A DNA stretch of 10,476 nucleotides from assembly GCA_902471875.1 (NCBI GenBank), contig CABRLN010000051.1:1-10476 (forward strand). Direction: 5' to 3'. Origin of the DNA: an uncultured Clostridium sp. Lineage in GTDB: Bacteria; Bacillota; Clostridia; Oscillospirales; Acutalibacteraceae. Below the pieces are notes generated by a model, which ran no database searches, was not told the origin of the DNA, and saw nothing but the letters and a program-made list of their open reading frames with translations. This document shows positions 1-7,110 of the stretch, piece by piece. How positions within the stretch are numbered: the stretch's first letter is position 1; the number at the start of each line of letters is the position of its first letter. A program made the position numbers and the translations under genes.

Positions 1-64
1 AAGGGCGTTGCCCTTAAAACCCACAAGGGTTTCACCCTTGACCCATAAACTTTTGAAAAAGTTT
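1..64. repeat. Cluster of three short hairpins, probable intergenic repeat element
   Basis: Three perfect inverted repeats follow one another. AAGGGC-gtt-GCCCTT lies at 1-15, AAGGGT-ttc-ACCCTT at 25-39, and AAACTTT-tgaa-AAAGTTT at 47-64. The first two are near copies of each other. No ORF of note lies here. Short GC-rich plus A/T-rich hairpin strings like this are typical of dispersed intergenic repeats in Clostridia. The element may extend left of the window, and its copy number cannot be judged from here. It could also be a terminator for a gene to the left, although no clean T-run follows the GC-rich stems. Confidence 0.55.
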
Positions 65-151
65 AATCAAAACTTTTAAGTGTGTTGCAAACAGTCGGTG
101 CAATAAATCATAATTTATATATCTACTTATATTAAATAGTCAACAAAATAA

Positions 152-179
152 TTGACAAAATAGTATTTATTGTTATACT
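152..179 (+). promoter_or_regulatory. SigA-type promoter of the pot operon
   Basis: A perfect -35 (TTGACA, 152-157) and a good -10 (TATACT, 174-179) are separated by 16 bp. Transcription would start near 186, leaving a leader of about 50 nt before the proposed potA start at 235, too short for a typical riboswitch. Two small dyads overlap the promoter: GTCAA-N8-TTGAC (139-156) covers the -35, and AGTAT-N8-ATACT (162-179) ends on the -10. Either could be a repressor site, but no regulator gene is in view. Confidence 0.75.
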
Positions 180-234
180 GTAAAATGATAAATTGTATGT
201 TAATTTGTCGTATAAAGATTTGGGGGTGCATAAA

Positions 235-1647
235 TTGAGTGAAAATCCTATTGTTTCATTAAAGGATATTGAGCTGTCCTTTGACGGAGAGGTAATACTC
301 GACAAAATTAGTCTTGATATTAAAGACAGAGAATTTATAACACTTTTGGGTCCCAGTGGATGCGGTAAAACCACTACTTTAAGAATTATAGGCGGTTTTT
401 TAGAGCCTGACAGCGGCGACGTTTATTTTGACGGAAAGCGTATTAACAATGTTCCGCCTAACAAAAGAAATGTAAACACGGTTTTTCAAAAGTACGCTTT
501 GTTTCCGCACCTGAATGTTTACGAAAATATTGCCTTTGGTTTAAAATTAAAAAAAATTCCAAAGGATGAAATAGATAAAGCTGTTAAAAAAATGCTTGCT
601 GTAGTTGACCTTAAAGGCTACGAAAAAAGACCCATATCTAAGCTTTCGGGAGGTCAGCAGCAACGTGTAGCTATTGCAAGAGCGTTGGTATGCGACCCAA
701 AGGTTTTACTGCTGGACGAACCTTTAGGTGCACTTGACCTTAAACTGCGTAAGGACATGCAAATTGAGCTTAAACAATTACAAAATCAGCTTAAAACAAC
801 CTTTGTATTTGTAACACATGACCAAGAAGAGGCACTTACAATGTCTGACCGTGTGGTTGTAATGAACAATGGTAAAATAGAACAAATAGGTACGCCAACC
901 GATATTTACAACGAACCTGCAAATGCCTTTGTAGCCGATTTTATAGGAGAGGCTAATATTCTAAACGGAATAATGAAAAATGATTACAAGGTTATTATTC
1001 AAGGTAAAGAAATTGAATGCAGTGACAAAGGCTTTGGTGAATATCAGCCTGTAGATGTTGTTATTCGTCCTGAGGATATTGAAATTTGCAAGCCCGAAGA
1101 AGGCTTGCTTGAAGGAACTGTTACAGGCGTTGTATTTAAAGGCGTTCACTACGAAATGGAGGTTGACTGCAACGGCTGCTTATGGATTATTCACAGCACG
1201 GTATGCGAACCAGTAGGCACAAAAATAGGTATGCGATTTATTCCTGACAATATACACATTATGAATAAACTCTTCCCTACCGAAAACAATATATTCAATG
1301 CAGTTGTTGTAAGCAGTAACAAAGATGATAATTCAATGGAAATTGATATTGAAGGCAATTTGGTTGAAGTTAACGGCCATTGCTACCCTGAAGGCAGCAG
1401 CTTAGAGGTTTCTTTACCGCCATCAGACATTTACATTGCGGGTGACGGCAACGGTGCTTTAGAGGCTTATATTGTTTCTGTAATATACAAGGGTGAATAC
1501 AATGAAATTATAATGGAAACCGAAAAACATAAGTGGCTTATGACAAGCTTGCAAGACGAACAGGTTGCCACCACTGCTCCAATATGCTTTAAATTTGACA
1601 ATGCTCACTTTACCCTGTGCGACAGCTTTGGGGGTGACAGCAAATGA
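235..1647 (+). CDS. potA: Spermidine/putrescine ABC transporter ATPase PotA with an extra C-terminal TOBE-like repeat
   Basis: This is the cytoplasmic ATPase that powers polyamine import through PotB/PotC. With the TTG start at 235 the protein has 470 residues. This start has a GGGGGTG ribosome site at 222-228; an in-frame TTG at 193 lacks one and lies right at the predicted transcript start. Visible motifs are Walker A GPSGCGKTT (39-47), Q-loop VFQKYALFPHLNV, signature LSGGQQQR (137-144), Walker B LLLDEP with D161/E162, and H-loop THDQE with H195. A TOBE region follows, with RPEDI at 278. E. coli PotA is about 378 residues; the roughly 90 extra residues here look like a second TOBE-like unit (PPSDI at 395, then EAYIVSVIYKGEYNEI, echoing EGTVTGVVFKGVHYEM). 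It is the first gene of the operon and overlaps potB by ATGA. The function is firm; the duplicated module is inference. Confidence 0.95.
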   Translation: MSENPIVSLKDIELSFDGEVILDKISLDIKDREFITLLGPSGCGKTTTLRIIGGFLEPDSGDVYFDGKRINNVPPNKRNVNTVFQKYALFPHLNVYENIAFGLKLKKIPKDEIDKAVKKMLAVVDLKGYEKRPISKLSGGQQQRVAIARALVCDPKVLLLDEPLGALDLKLRKDMQIELKQLQNQLKTTFVFVTHDQEEALTMSDRVVVMNNGKIEQIGTPTDIYNEPANAFVADFIGEANILNGIMKNDYKVIIQGKEIECSDKGFGEYQPVDVVIRPEDIEICKPEEGLLEGTVTGVVFKGVHYEMEVDCNGCLWIIHSTVCEPVGTKIGMRFIPDNIHIMNKLFPTENNIFNAVVVSSNKDDNSMEIDIEGNLVEVNGHCYPEGSSLEVSLPPSDIYIAGDGNGALEAYIVSVIYKGEYNEIIMETEKHKWLMTSLQDEQVATTAPICFKFDNAHFTLCDSFGGDSK

Positions 1648-2438
1648 AATCAAAAGCACCGTCATACCCATACCTTATATGGATGATTATTTTCACTATT
1701 ATCCCCCTTATAATGGTTGTTTATTATGCTTTTACAGACAAAAGCGGAAGCTTTACTCTACAATCGTTTGTTGACAGCTTATTTTATACAGACGTTTTTA
1801 TTCGCTCACTTTGGATAGCTCTGCTGTCAACAGCAATATGTCTTATAATTGCATACCCGTTAAGCTACATAATGTCACGGGCAAATTCACGCACACGCAA
1901 TGTTATTACAATGCTTATAATGCTTCCTATGTGGATGAACTTTATTTTAAGAATATATGCATGGGTACTTCTGCTGCAAAATGACGGATTGGTCAACCTT
2001 GCCGTAAAGCTGCTGGGGCTTGATGTACCCATGCTTGGCAATGCCGGGGCTGTTGTACTGGGTATGGTTTATAACTTTTTGCCGTTTATGGTACTTCCTA
2101 TTCACTCGGTAATGCTTAAAATTGACAACAGACTTATTGAGGCAGCACAAGACCTTGGCGCCAATAAGGCAAGGGTGTTCAGTAAAGTAATTTTCCCACT
2201 TAGCATACCAGGTATTATAAGCGGCATTACTATGGTTTTTGTACCTACTGCAAGTACATTTTTAGTTGCACAGTACTTAGGCGGTACGGGCGACAAGATG
2301 ATTGGTGACGTTATTGAAAACATATTCCAACGAGATAAAAATGTAGGCTCTGCCATTTCACTTGCACTAATGATTATAATTTTAATTTTTATAATCGTCA
2401 TGAATAAATTTGGTGACGAGGAGGCAGCAGTAGCATGA
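1644..2438 (+). CDS. potB: Spermidine/putrescine ABC transporter permease PotB
   Basis: A 264-residue inner-membrane permease that pairs with PotC to form the polyamine channel. It has about six hydrophobic segments, the first around residues 11-30 (LIWMIIFTIIPLIMVVYYAF) and the last near 240-255 (ALMIIILIFIIVMNKFG). The cytoplasmic EAA loop that docks on the ATPase is clear: EAAQDLGANKARVFSKV beginning at E166, followed by PLSIPGI. The ATG overlaps the potA stop (ATGA, 1644-1647), and a ribosome site, GGGGGTGAC, lies inside the end of potA at 1630-1638, indicating coupled translation. The length is normal for the family. Order and EAA-loop type distinguish it from PotC. Confidence 0.94.
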   Translation: MKSKAPSYPYLIWMIIFTIIPLIMVVYYAFTDKSGSFTLQSFVDSLFYTDVFIRSLWIALLSTAICLIIAYPLSYIMSRANSRTRNVITMLIMLPMWMNFILRIYAWVLLLQNDGLVNLAVKLLGLDVPMLGNAGAVVLGMVYNFLPFMVLPIHSVMLKIDNRLIEAAQDLGANKARVFSKVIFPLSIPGIISGITMVFVPTASTFLVAQYLGGTGDKMIGDVIENIFQRDKNVGSAISLALMIIILIFIIVMNKFGDEEAAVA

Positions 2439-3235
2439 GAAGCAAAAGAAAAATTGGTTCAAAAATTTATGTTGCTTTGGTTATGGTTTTCCTTTATATT
2501 CCCATTGCAGTGCTTATAATTTACTCCTTTAACGACGGCAAAACCTCTGTATGGAAGGGATTTACATTAAAGTGGTACTACGAGCTTTTTAACAACAGTG
2601 CCATTATGAATTCACTGTACAACACGCTTATAATTGCGGTGCTTGCCGCCATAATTTCTACAATACTCGGCACACTTGCCGCCATTGGCATTTATAATAT
2701 GAAAAAGCCTGTAAGAAGCGTTGTAACCAATATCTCTAACATTCCTATAATAAATCCCGAAATTGTAACAGGCGTTTCTTTTATGCTTCTATTTACATTT
2801 ATTGGAAATATTTTTAATTTTGAAATGGGTTTTGCTACCGTGCTTATTGCACACATAAGCTTTTGCACACCTTATGTAATATTAAATGTAATGCCAAAGC
2901 TAAGGCAAATGGACAACAGCATTTACGAAGCTGCACTTGACCTTGGCTGTAACCAACGCCAAGCCTTTTTTAAAACAGTAATGCCGGAAATTATGCCGGG
3001 TGTTATTTCTGGTATGCTTATGTCATTTACTTATTCTCTTGACGATTTTGTTATTACATATTTCACAAGAGGTCCAAAATTTCAGACACTTCCTATTGAA
3101 ATATACACAATGCTGAAACGAAGAATTTCACCCACCATTAACGCTTTGTCAACATTGCTTTTTGTAATAACTATTGTTATACTTATTGTGGTTAATATAA
3201 GAGAACACAAAGCAGAAAAAGAGCGTATGGCATAA
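2435..3235 (+). CDS. potC: Spermidine/putrescine ABC transporter permease PotC
   Basis: The second permease of the importer, 266 residues with about six membrane segments. The N-terminal anchor is around residues 12-30 (YVALVMVFLYIPIAVLIIYS), followed by FNDGK, a stretch typical of PotC-type permeases. The EAA loop EAALDLGCNQRQAFFKTVMP starts at E165, then GVISG. The C-terminal helix (LLFVITIVILIVVNI) ends in a charged tail. The start overlaps the potB stop (ATGA, 2435-2438), with a strong GAGGAGG ribosome site at 2418-2424. A gap of 28 bases separates the stop from the potD ATG. The length is normal and no defects are visible. Confidence 0.94.
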   Translation: MRSKRKIGSKIYVALVMVFLYIPIAVLIIYSFNDGKTSVWKGFTLKWYYELFNNSAIMNSLYNTLIIAVLAAIISTILGTLAAIGIYNMKKPVRSVVTNISNIPIINPEIVTGVSFMLLFTFIGNIFNFEMGFATVLIAHISFCTPYVILNVMPKLRQMDNSIYEAALDLGCNQRQAFFKTVMPEIMPGVISGMLMSFTYSLDDFVITYFTRGPKFQTLPIEIYTMLKRRISPTINALSTLLFVITIVILIVVNIREHKAEKERMA

Positions 3236-3263
3236 ATCATTTAATTTGAAGGAGAGAAGATTA

Positions 3264-4328
3264 ATGAAAAAAATATTAAGCGTTGTTTTAAGTGCAGTAT
3301 TAATAGGTTCAACAGCCGCAGTTTGTACAGGCTGTGGGGCAACTCCCAAAGAAGAAATTAACGTATTCAACTGGGGAGAATACGTTTCAAACGGTGAAGA
3401 CGGTACGCTGGACACAATAGCAGAGTTTGAAAACAGATATAATGTAAAGGTCAACTACACCAACTATGAATCAAACGAAGAAATGTACAATCTTTTAAAA
3501 GAAAGTAATTCTACTTATGACGTTATTATTCCGTCTGATTATATGATAAGCAAACTAATTGAAGAAGATATGCTTGAAAAAATTAACTTTGACAATATTC
3601 CAAACATTAAAAATATAATGGAAAAGTACAGAACAACCGACTTTGACCCTAACGGTGAATATTCTGTACCGTATTCTTGGGGCGTGGTTGCACTGTGCTA
3701 CAACAAAACAATGGTTAAAGAAAAACCAAATAGCTTTAGTGCCTTATGGGACAAAAACTACAGCGGAAATATTCTTATGTTTAATAATTCAAGAGATGCT
3801 ATGGCAATTGCAATGAAGTTAAAGGGCATTACCCCTACCACTGTTACAAAGGATGACATTGACACAGCCTCAAAATACTTATCAGAACAAAAGCCTTTAC
3901 TTAAAAAGTATGTAATGGACCAAGTATTTACCGAAATGGAGGGTGACCAGTCTGCAATGGCACCGTATTACGCCGGTGACATTGCCGTTATGATGACCAA
4001 CAATGAAAATCTTGATTATGTACTGCCTGAAGAAGGCTCTAACCTGTTTATTGACTCAATGTGTATTCCAAAGACTACTCAGAATAAAGAGCTTGCAGAA
4101 AAGTTTATTAACTATATGCTTGAAGCCGAAGTTGCAAAGGCAAACACAGAATATTTGGGTTATTCAACCCCTAACCAAGCCGCATATGAGCTTCTTGATG
4201 ACGATATAAAAAATAACGAGCTTATTTACCCTTCTGACGATTATTTAAGCAAGTGCTATACCTTCTCAAATCTTCCTGAAGATGTTTACGACTATATGCA
4301 AAACGAATTTTTAAAGGTTCAGTCGTAA
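3264..4328 (+). CDS. potD: Spermidine/putrescine-binding lipoprotein PotD
   Basis: The extracellular polyamine receptor of the importer, 354 residues from the ATG at 3264, which has GGAGAG at 3251-3256; an in-frame TTG at 3246 is upstream of that site and is rejected. The N-terminus is a lipoprotein signal: positively charged MKK, a hydrophobic core (residues 4-20), then CTGC with the probable lipidated Cys at 24, so the protein should be membrane-anchored. The family pattern follows: FNWGEY (35-40), YESNEEMYNLLKES, YDVIIPSDYM, YSVPYSWG, an IDSMCIPK segment and GYSTPNQAA. The Trp found at the WMDS position in E. coli PotD aligns with Phe here (LFIDS), so ligand preference between putrescine and spermidine is uncertain. 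It is the last gene of the operon; a strong terminator follows. Confidence 0.95.
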   Translation: MKKILSVVLSAVLIGSTAAVCTGCGATPKEEINVFNWGEYVSNGEDGTLDTIAEFENRYNVKVNYTNYESNEEMYNLLKESNSTYDVIIPSDYMISKLIEEDMLEKINFDNIPNIKNIMEKYRTTDFDPNGEYSVPYSWGVVALCYNKTMVKEKPNSFSALWDKNYSGNILMFNNSRDAMAIAMKLKGITPTTVTKDDIDTASKYLSEQKPLLKKYVMDQVFTEMEGDQSAMAPYYAGDIAVMMTNNENLDYVLPEEGSNLFIDSMCIPKTTQNKELAEKFINYMLEAEVAKANTEYLGYSTPNQAAYELLDDDIKNNELIYPSDDYLSKCYTFSNLPEDVYDYMQNEFLKVQS

Positions 4329-4364
4329 TACGGAAATTATTAGCATTACCTAAATACAAGAAAA

Positions 4365-4409
4365 CATAAAAAAGTTCGGGTGTCAAAACTGCACCCGAAC
4401 TTTTTTATG
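4365..4409. terminator. Strong rho-independent terminator, bidirectional
   Basis: A perfect 18-bp stem (4365-4382 pairing with 4392-4409) surrounds a 9-nt loop. The GC-rich core GTTCGGGTG/CACCCGAAC is flanked by an A-run on the left and a T-run on the right, so it can stop transcripts from both sides. It ends the pot operon on the plus strand and would end the converging broken lectin gene on the minus strand. Confidence 0.92.
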
Positions 4410-4431
4410 TTATTATAAGCTTATGCGTATT

Positions 4432-4859
4432 TTAAAAATTGGCTAAACAGTTCCTCATATTATATGTCCCATATCCTGTTCGCACAACTTTAAATTTTTG
4501 ATATTCTGAAGAAACATTCTTATAGATATCAACATTACTCCCTTCTATATTAAGCACATAATCGTTATTTAATAATGAAGCTATCTTATACCTTCCATCA
4601 GAAGATCTTGAAATTTTCCAACGTTGATTTTTTCCTCCATGGAAATTATATTCCTGAACATTCTGATGATTTTGAGCTTTTCCATTATATACATCTAGAT
4701 ATTTATTTGATTCTGTTCTTTTGATATAATATTCTTTTCCACTTTCAAGTCCTAGTATATCACTCGATGATGCACTAGCATTAACAAAAGAAAAGATATG
4801 TTAATGATTAATAGTAAAAATGCAAATGTTATCATAATTGTTACTAACTTATTTGCCAT
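4432..4859 (-). pseudogene. Broken secreted ricin-type beta-trefoil lectin gene (one frameshift, C-terminal truncation)
   Basis: The ATG at 4859 (minus) has an AAGGTGG ribosome site at 4866-4872. It opens a clear signal peptide (MANKLVTIMITFAFLLLIIN) whose frame then hits a stop after about 35 codons. Moving by one base within the two T4 runs (plus strand 4786-4794) restores ...FVNASASSS, an ideal signal-peptidase region, and leads into a lectin-like chain. The span of 428 bases is one short of 143 codons. The mature part shows two beta-trefoil repeats: KEYYIKRTESNKYLDVYNG ending in the QxW motif NQRWKI, then GRYKIASLLNNDYVLNIEG ending in QKF. A third begins (YGTYNMRNCL) but stops at once, 23 bases from the pot terminator. 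A complete trefoil needs three repeats, so the product would be incomplete even with the frame repaired. Ricin-type domains bind carbohydrate. A sequencing error cannot be excluded for the shift. Confidence 0.78.
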
Positions 4860-5308
4860 AAAATGCCACCTTTTAATATTATATTTAATTTGCATTATAA
4901 AATAAATAAAAAGATCACTATAACTACCTGTTTAAGATTAAATTTAATAAAATTATTATAATACATAAAAACATTTTATACAATATATGCATTAAACAAA
5001 AAGATTAACATACATTTGTGAATTTTTTTCATAAAACAAAATAGTTAAAGTTCACTGTAGATAGTTATTCAAAAATTATTTAAACAATTTTAAAACTATT
5101 AATAAAAAATGTACTATAGGGATTCGTAATGTACTAAAACTATATTGCAAAAACACCTAATATTGTTAGGAGCCTTTCTAATCATATTTATGATTATATA
5201 CAGATTTAATTATAAGCTATTTATTGTGTGAAATTTAGACACAAATCTTCAAATTATTGCAATAATAGTGGTAAAATCAAGTTATATTAACATAAAGGGT
5301 ATGATTTT
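4860..5308. other. AT-rich intergenic region with short direct repeats and small dyads, no gene seen
   Basis: This gap separates the broken lectin gene (leftward) from the dockerin gene (rightward), so it should hold both promoters. Neither strand has a supported ORF. Two pairs of direct repeats share a 20-bp period: ATAGTTA at 5041 and 5061, and AATGTACTA at 5108 and 5128. Small hairpins are CCTAA-tattg-TTAGG (5156-5170) and an ATCATA/TATGAT pair just downstream. A candidate minus-strand -10 (TATAAT) lies at 4955-4960 or 4894-4899, but neither has a good -35. Confidence 0.5.
5224..5277 (+). promoter_or_regulatory. Possible promoter and upstream dyad for the dockerin gene
   Basis: A weak promoter candidate is TTCAAA (5248-5253) with TAAAAT (5272-5277) at 18 bp. 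Directly upstream is a perfect dyad, TTGTGT-N9-ACACAA (5224-5244), centred about 50 bp before the implied start, a usual place for an activator. The regulator is not identified and the promoter match is modest. Confidence 0.3.
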
Positions 5309-6763
5309 ATGCTAAAAGGTATACATATTGCAAAATCTGTACATTTGTTGTTAGCTTTAACCTGTGCTCTTTTTGTAATTGTGTGTATTTTTACTGATTT
5401 TACTTCCCAAAAAGCAAGTGCCGTAAACACCTGGCAAATAGCTGGACCGTCAAATAAAGAAAAGCTTTTGTGTGACAATAACGGTGTTTATATTGTAAGC
5501 CACAGTGGTAACAGCCTTACTGCACAATATATTATTGATGATGTATGCCAAACACGCAGTATAAAAACAGAAGGAGAAATAAAAAATATTGCTGTAAACA
5601 ACGGTTATATATATGTCCTTTCGGTAAATAACAGCGGTGAAACCATACTGAATAAATACTCATATAACAACGATTCTATTTATAATTATTATTTTGGCAA
5701 TTTACATATAAACTCTGCTTACAAATTTTTTGTTACCAATGACAAACTCTATTTTACCGAAAGCGACGATGAAAGCCCTATATTTAACTGTTACAATATT
5801 TATGGTGAAAAACAGTATGACTTTACTGTACGAAATTTAACCGACTACTGTATAAACACTGCCGGAGATAAGCTGTATATATTTTCACAAAACAACATAT
5901 ACACTATTAATACCGTTAATAATTCAATGCCGCAGCATATATTTACCACTGTAAATATTCGACCAAGTGCATTTTTATGTGAAGAAATTATCTTCGATTA
6001 CGGCGGTAACATAATAGACTGCAACAACAAAGCTACCATAACAACCAACTACACCTCAAACAAGATAAACGGCGGAATAATAAATAATTATTATTGCAGA
6101 TACTACAACGGTACTATATACGGCTACAATCAAAACGGAAAGGAATACTCCTTATACCAAACAAATTTTAGCGGACAAGTACAAATGTGCAGTTATAATA
6201 ATAAGTTATACTTACTGTCCGACAATGGTACACTGTTGACTATTAATGAAAGCGAATTATCCTTCCCAAATAATAACAATACAAGCAATACTAACAACGG
6301 CGGACAAAGCACACCAAATTCACAGCAGTCTAAGCCTCAGTCTGAACCTGACAAAAACAATAAATTTTCAATAAACAGTTATAATATCGATGCTTCACAA
6401 AATATAGTGTGGAACATACCTTCAGGTACAACTATAGCACAATTTAAAAATAATATAACCTTTGTAAATTACAGTATTGATTTTTACAATAAAGACAATA
6501 TAAAAAAGACAAGCGGCAAGCTTGGTACAAATTACACAATGGTAGTTAATTATAACAATTCACCATACCAACGCTACACATTGTCTGTAACAGGTGACTT
6601 AACAGGTGAAGGCAGTGTAAACAAAAGTGACGTAAAGCTGTTAAGCCGCTACCTTATGAACAGCAAATCTTTGACAAAAGAACAGCTAACAGCCGCTGAC
6701 TGCAATAATGACGGACAAATAAACGGTACAGATCTTTTAAAAATTGCAAAAAATAATTTGTAA
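5309..6763 (+). CDS. Secreted dockerin protein with beta-propeller-like N-terminal region
   Basis: The product has 484 residues; the ATG at 5309 follows AAAGGG (5294-5299). Residues 1-38 form a signal peptide with a hydrophobic core (11-28) and a likely cut after KASA. Residues 40-318 contain repeated units of the kind NNGYIYVLSVNNSGE, VTNDKLYFTESDDE and NNKLYLLSDNGTLL, spaced like blades of a beta-propeller; this fold is inferred. An Asn/Gln/Ser/Pro-rich linker (321-352) leads to a small beta module (about 355-427). The C-terminus is a type I dockerin with two EF-hand-like calcium loops, GDLTGEGSVNKSDV (429-442) and ADCNNDGQINGTDL (463-476). Dockerins bind cohesins on scaffoldins or cell-surface proteins, so this protein is probably displayed in such a complex. 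No catalytic domain is recognisable; the propeller may bind a ligand or glycan. No cohesin gene is in view. Confidence 0.88.
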   Translation: MLKGIHIAKSVHLLLALTCALFVIVCIFTDFTSQKASAVNTWQIAGPSNKEKLLCDNNGVYIVSHSGNSLTAQYIIDDVCQTRSIKTEGEIKNIAVNNGYIYVLSVNNSGETILNKYSYNNDSIYNYYFGNLHINSAYKFFVTNDKLYFTESDDESPIFNCYNIYGEKQYDFTVRNLTDYCINTAGDKLYIFSQNNIYTINTVNNSMPQHIFTTVNIRPSAFLCEEIIFDYGGNIIDCNNKATITTNYTSNKINGGIINNYYCRYYNGTIYGYNQNGKEYSLYQTNFSGQVQMCSYNNKLYLLSDNGTLLTINESELSFPNNNNTSNTNNGGQSTPNSQQSKPQSEPDKNNKFSINSYNIDASQNIVWNIPSGTTIAQFKNNITFVNYSIDFYNKDNIKKTSGKLGTNYTMVVNYNNSPYQRYTLSVTGDLTGEGSVNKSDVKLLSRYLMNSKSLTKEQLTAADCNNDGQINGTDLLKIAKNNL

Positions 6764-6905
6764 CCTGTTTCTTAAAAATGCGTATTATATACTAACGCTA
6801 ATCTTTATCAGAAGGACTAAATTTTTAGGCATATTTTTTAATTAAACTTTTTAACGCACCAAAAAGTTCTGATTATTTTTGGTATAAAATTTGCTGTAAA
6901 TGTTT
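6764..6905. other. Intergenic stretch with a weak hairpin after the dockerin gene
   Basis: A perfect 8-bp hairpin, AACTTTTT-N8-AAAAAGTT (6845-6868), sits about 80 bases past the stop. It is A/T-rich and lacks a clean T-run, so it is at best a weak terminator. An alternative pairing, ATCAGAA (6807-6813) with TTCTGAT (6867-6873), competes for the same bases. At 6788-6804 the bases ATACTAACGCTAATCT resemble an expanded copy of the inverted-repeat unit that flanks the next ORF. Confidence 0.4.
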
Positions 6906-6933
6906 TTGCCATTTTAATGAAGATTAGTATAAA
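6906..6933 (+). promoter_or_regulatory. Candidate promoter of the 48-residue membrane peptide gene
   Basis: TTGCCA (6906-6911) and TATAAA (6928-6933) are spaced by 16 bp. Transcription would begin near 6940, at the ribosome site, giving a very short leader. The -10 overlaps the left copy of the 10-bp inverted repeat (6921-6930). Confidence 0.4.
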
Positions 6934-7110
6934 GCTGTTAGGTGGTGAGAGTATATGCGACGACACCAAAGAAAATGCTGCAATGGTGCTTTGTTATTTG
7001 GCATTGGTTTATTAATAGGAACATTATTGCCATGTAAAGTAGTTATAGTAGTATCTGCCATAATAATATGCATACTTTCATTATTTGCTTTTAGAAATTA
7101 ATACTAATCT
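6921..7110. repeat. Perfect 10-bp inverted repeat flanking the 48-residue ORF
   Basis: AGATTAGTAT at 6921-6930 is the exact reverse complement of ATACTAATCT at 7101-7110. The pair encloses only the small ORF 6955-7101, the right copy beginning on the last base of its stop codon. A related sequence, with six extra bases, sits at 6788-6804. The left copy overlaps the candidate -10. It could be paired operator sites, terminal repeats of a small mobile cassette, or chance in AT-rich DNA. Confidence 0.5.
6955..7101 (+). CDS. Small hypothetical membrane protein, 48 residues
   Basis: The ATG at 6955 is preceded by AGGTGG (6940-6945) at good spacing. The product starts with a basic, cysteine-containing head (MRRHQRKCCNG) and then two hydrophobic stretches, ALLFGIGLLIGTLLP (11-25) and VVIVVSAIIICILSLFAF (29-46), ending in RN. 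This predicts a two-pass hairpin membrane peptide with the positive N-terminus inside. Cys8/Cys9 next to the membrane and Cys27 between the helices could bind metal or be modified, but nothing proves this. I do not recognise a named family with certainty. It is enclosed by a 10-bp inverted repeat and lies 147 bases upstream of spoVM, so a sporulation or envelope role is possible by context only. Confidence 0.65.
   Translation: MRRHQRKCCNGALLFGIGLLIGTLLPCKVVIVVSAIIICILSLFAFRN

Noticed and set aside
193..234. Upstream TTG start at 193 for PotA, adding 14 residues
   Set aside because: It has no ribosome site and lies only a few bases past the predicted transcript start; the TTG at 235 has GGGGGTG at good spacing and begins the normal PotA N-terminus.
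180..234. Riboswitch in the pot leader
   Set aside because: The leader is only about 50 nt and contains no recognisable aptamer or terminator.
3246..3263. TTG start at 3246 for PotD
   Set aside because: It overlaps the region of the ribosome site and would put extra charged residues before a textbook lipoprotein signal starting at 3264.
5224..5244. Rex-type operator (TTGTG...CACAA) before the dockerin gene
   Set aside because: The half-sites are right but the spacing is about three bases too long for a Rex site; kept only as an unassigned dyad.
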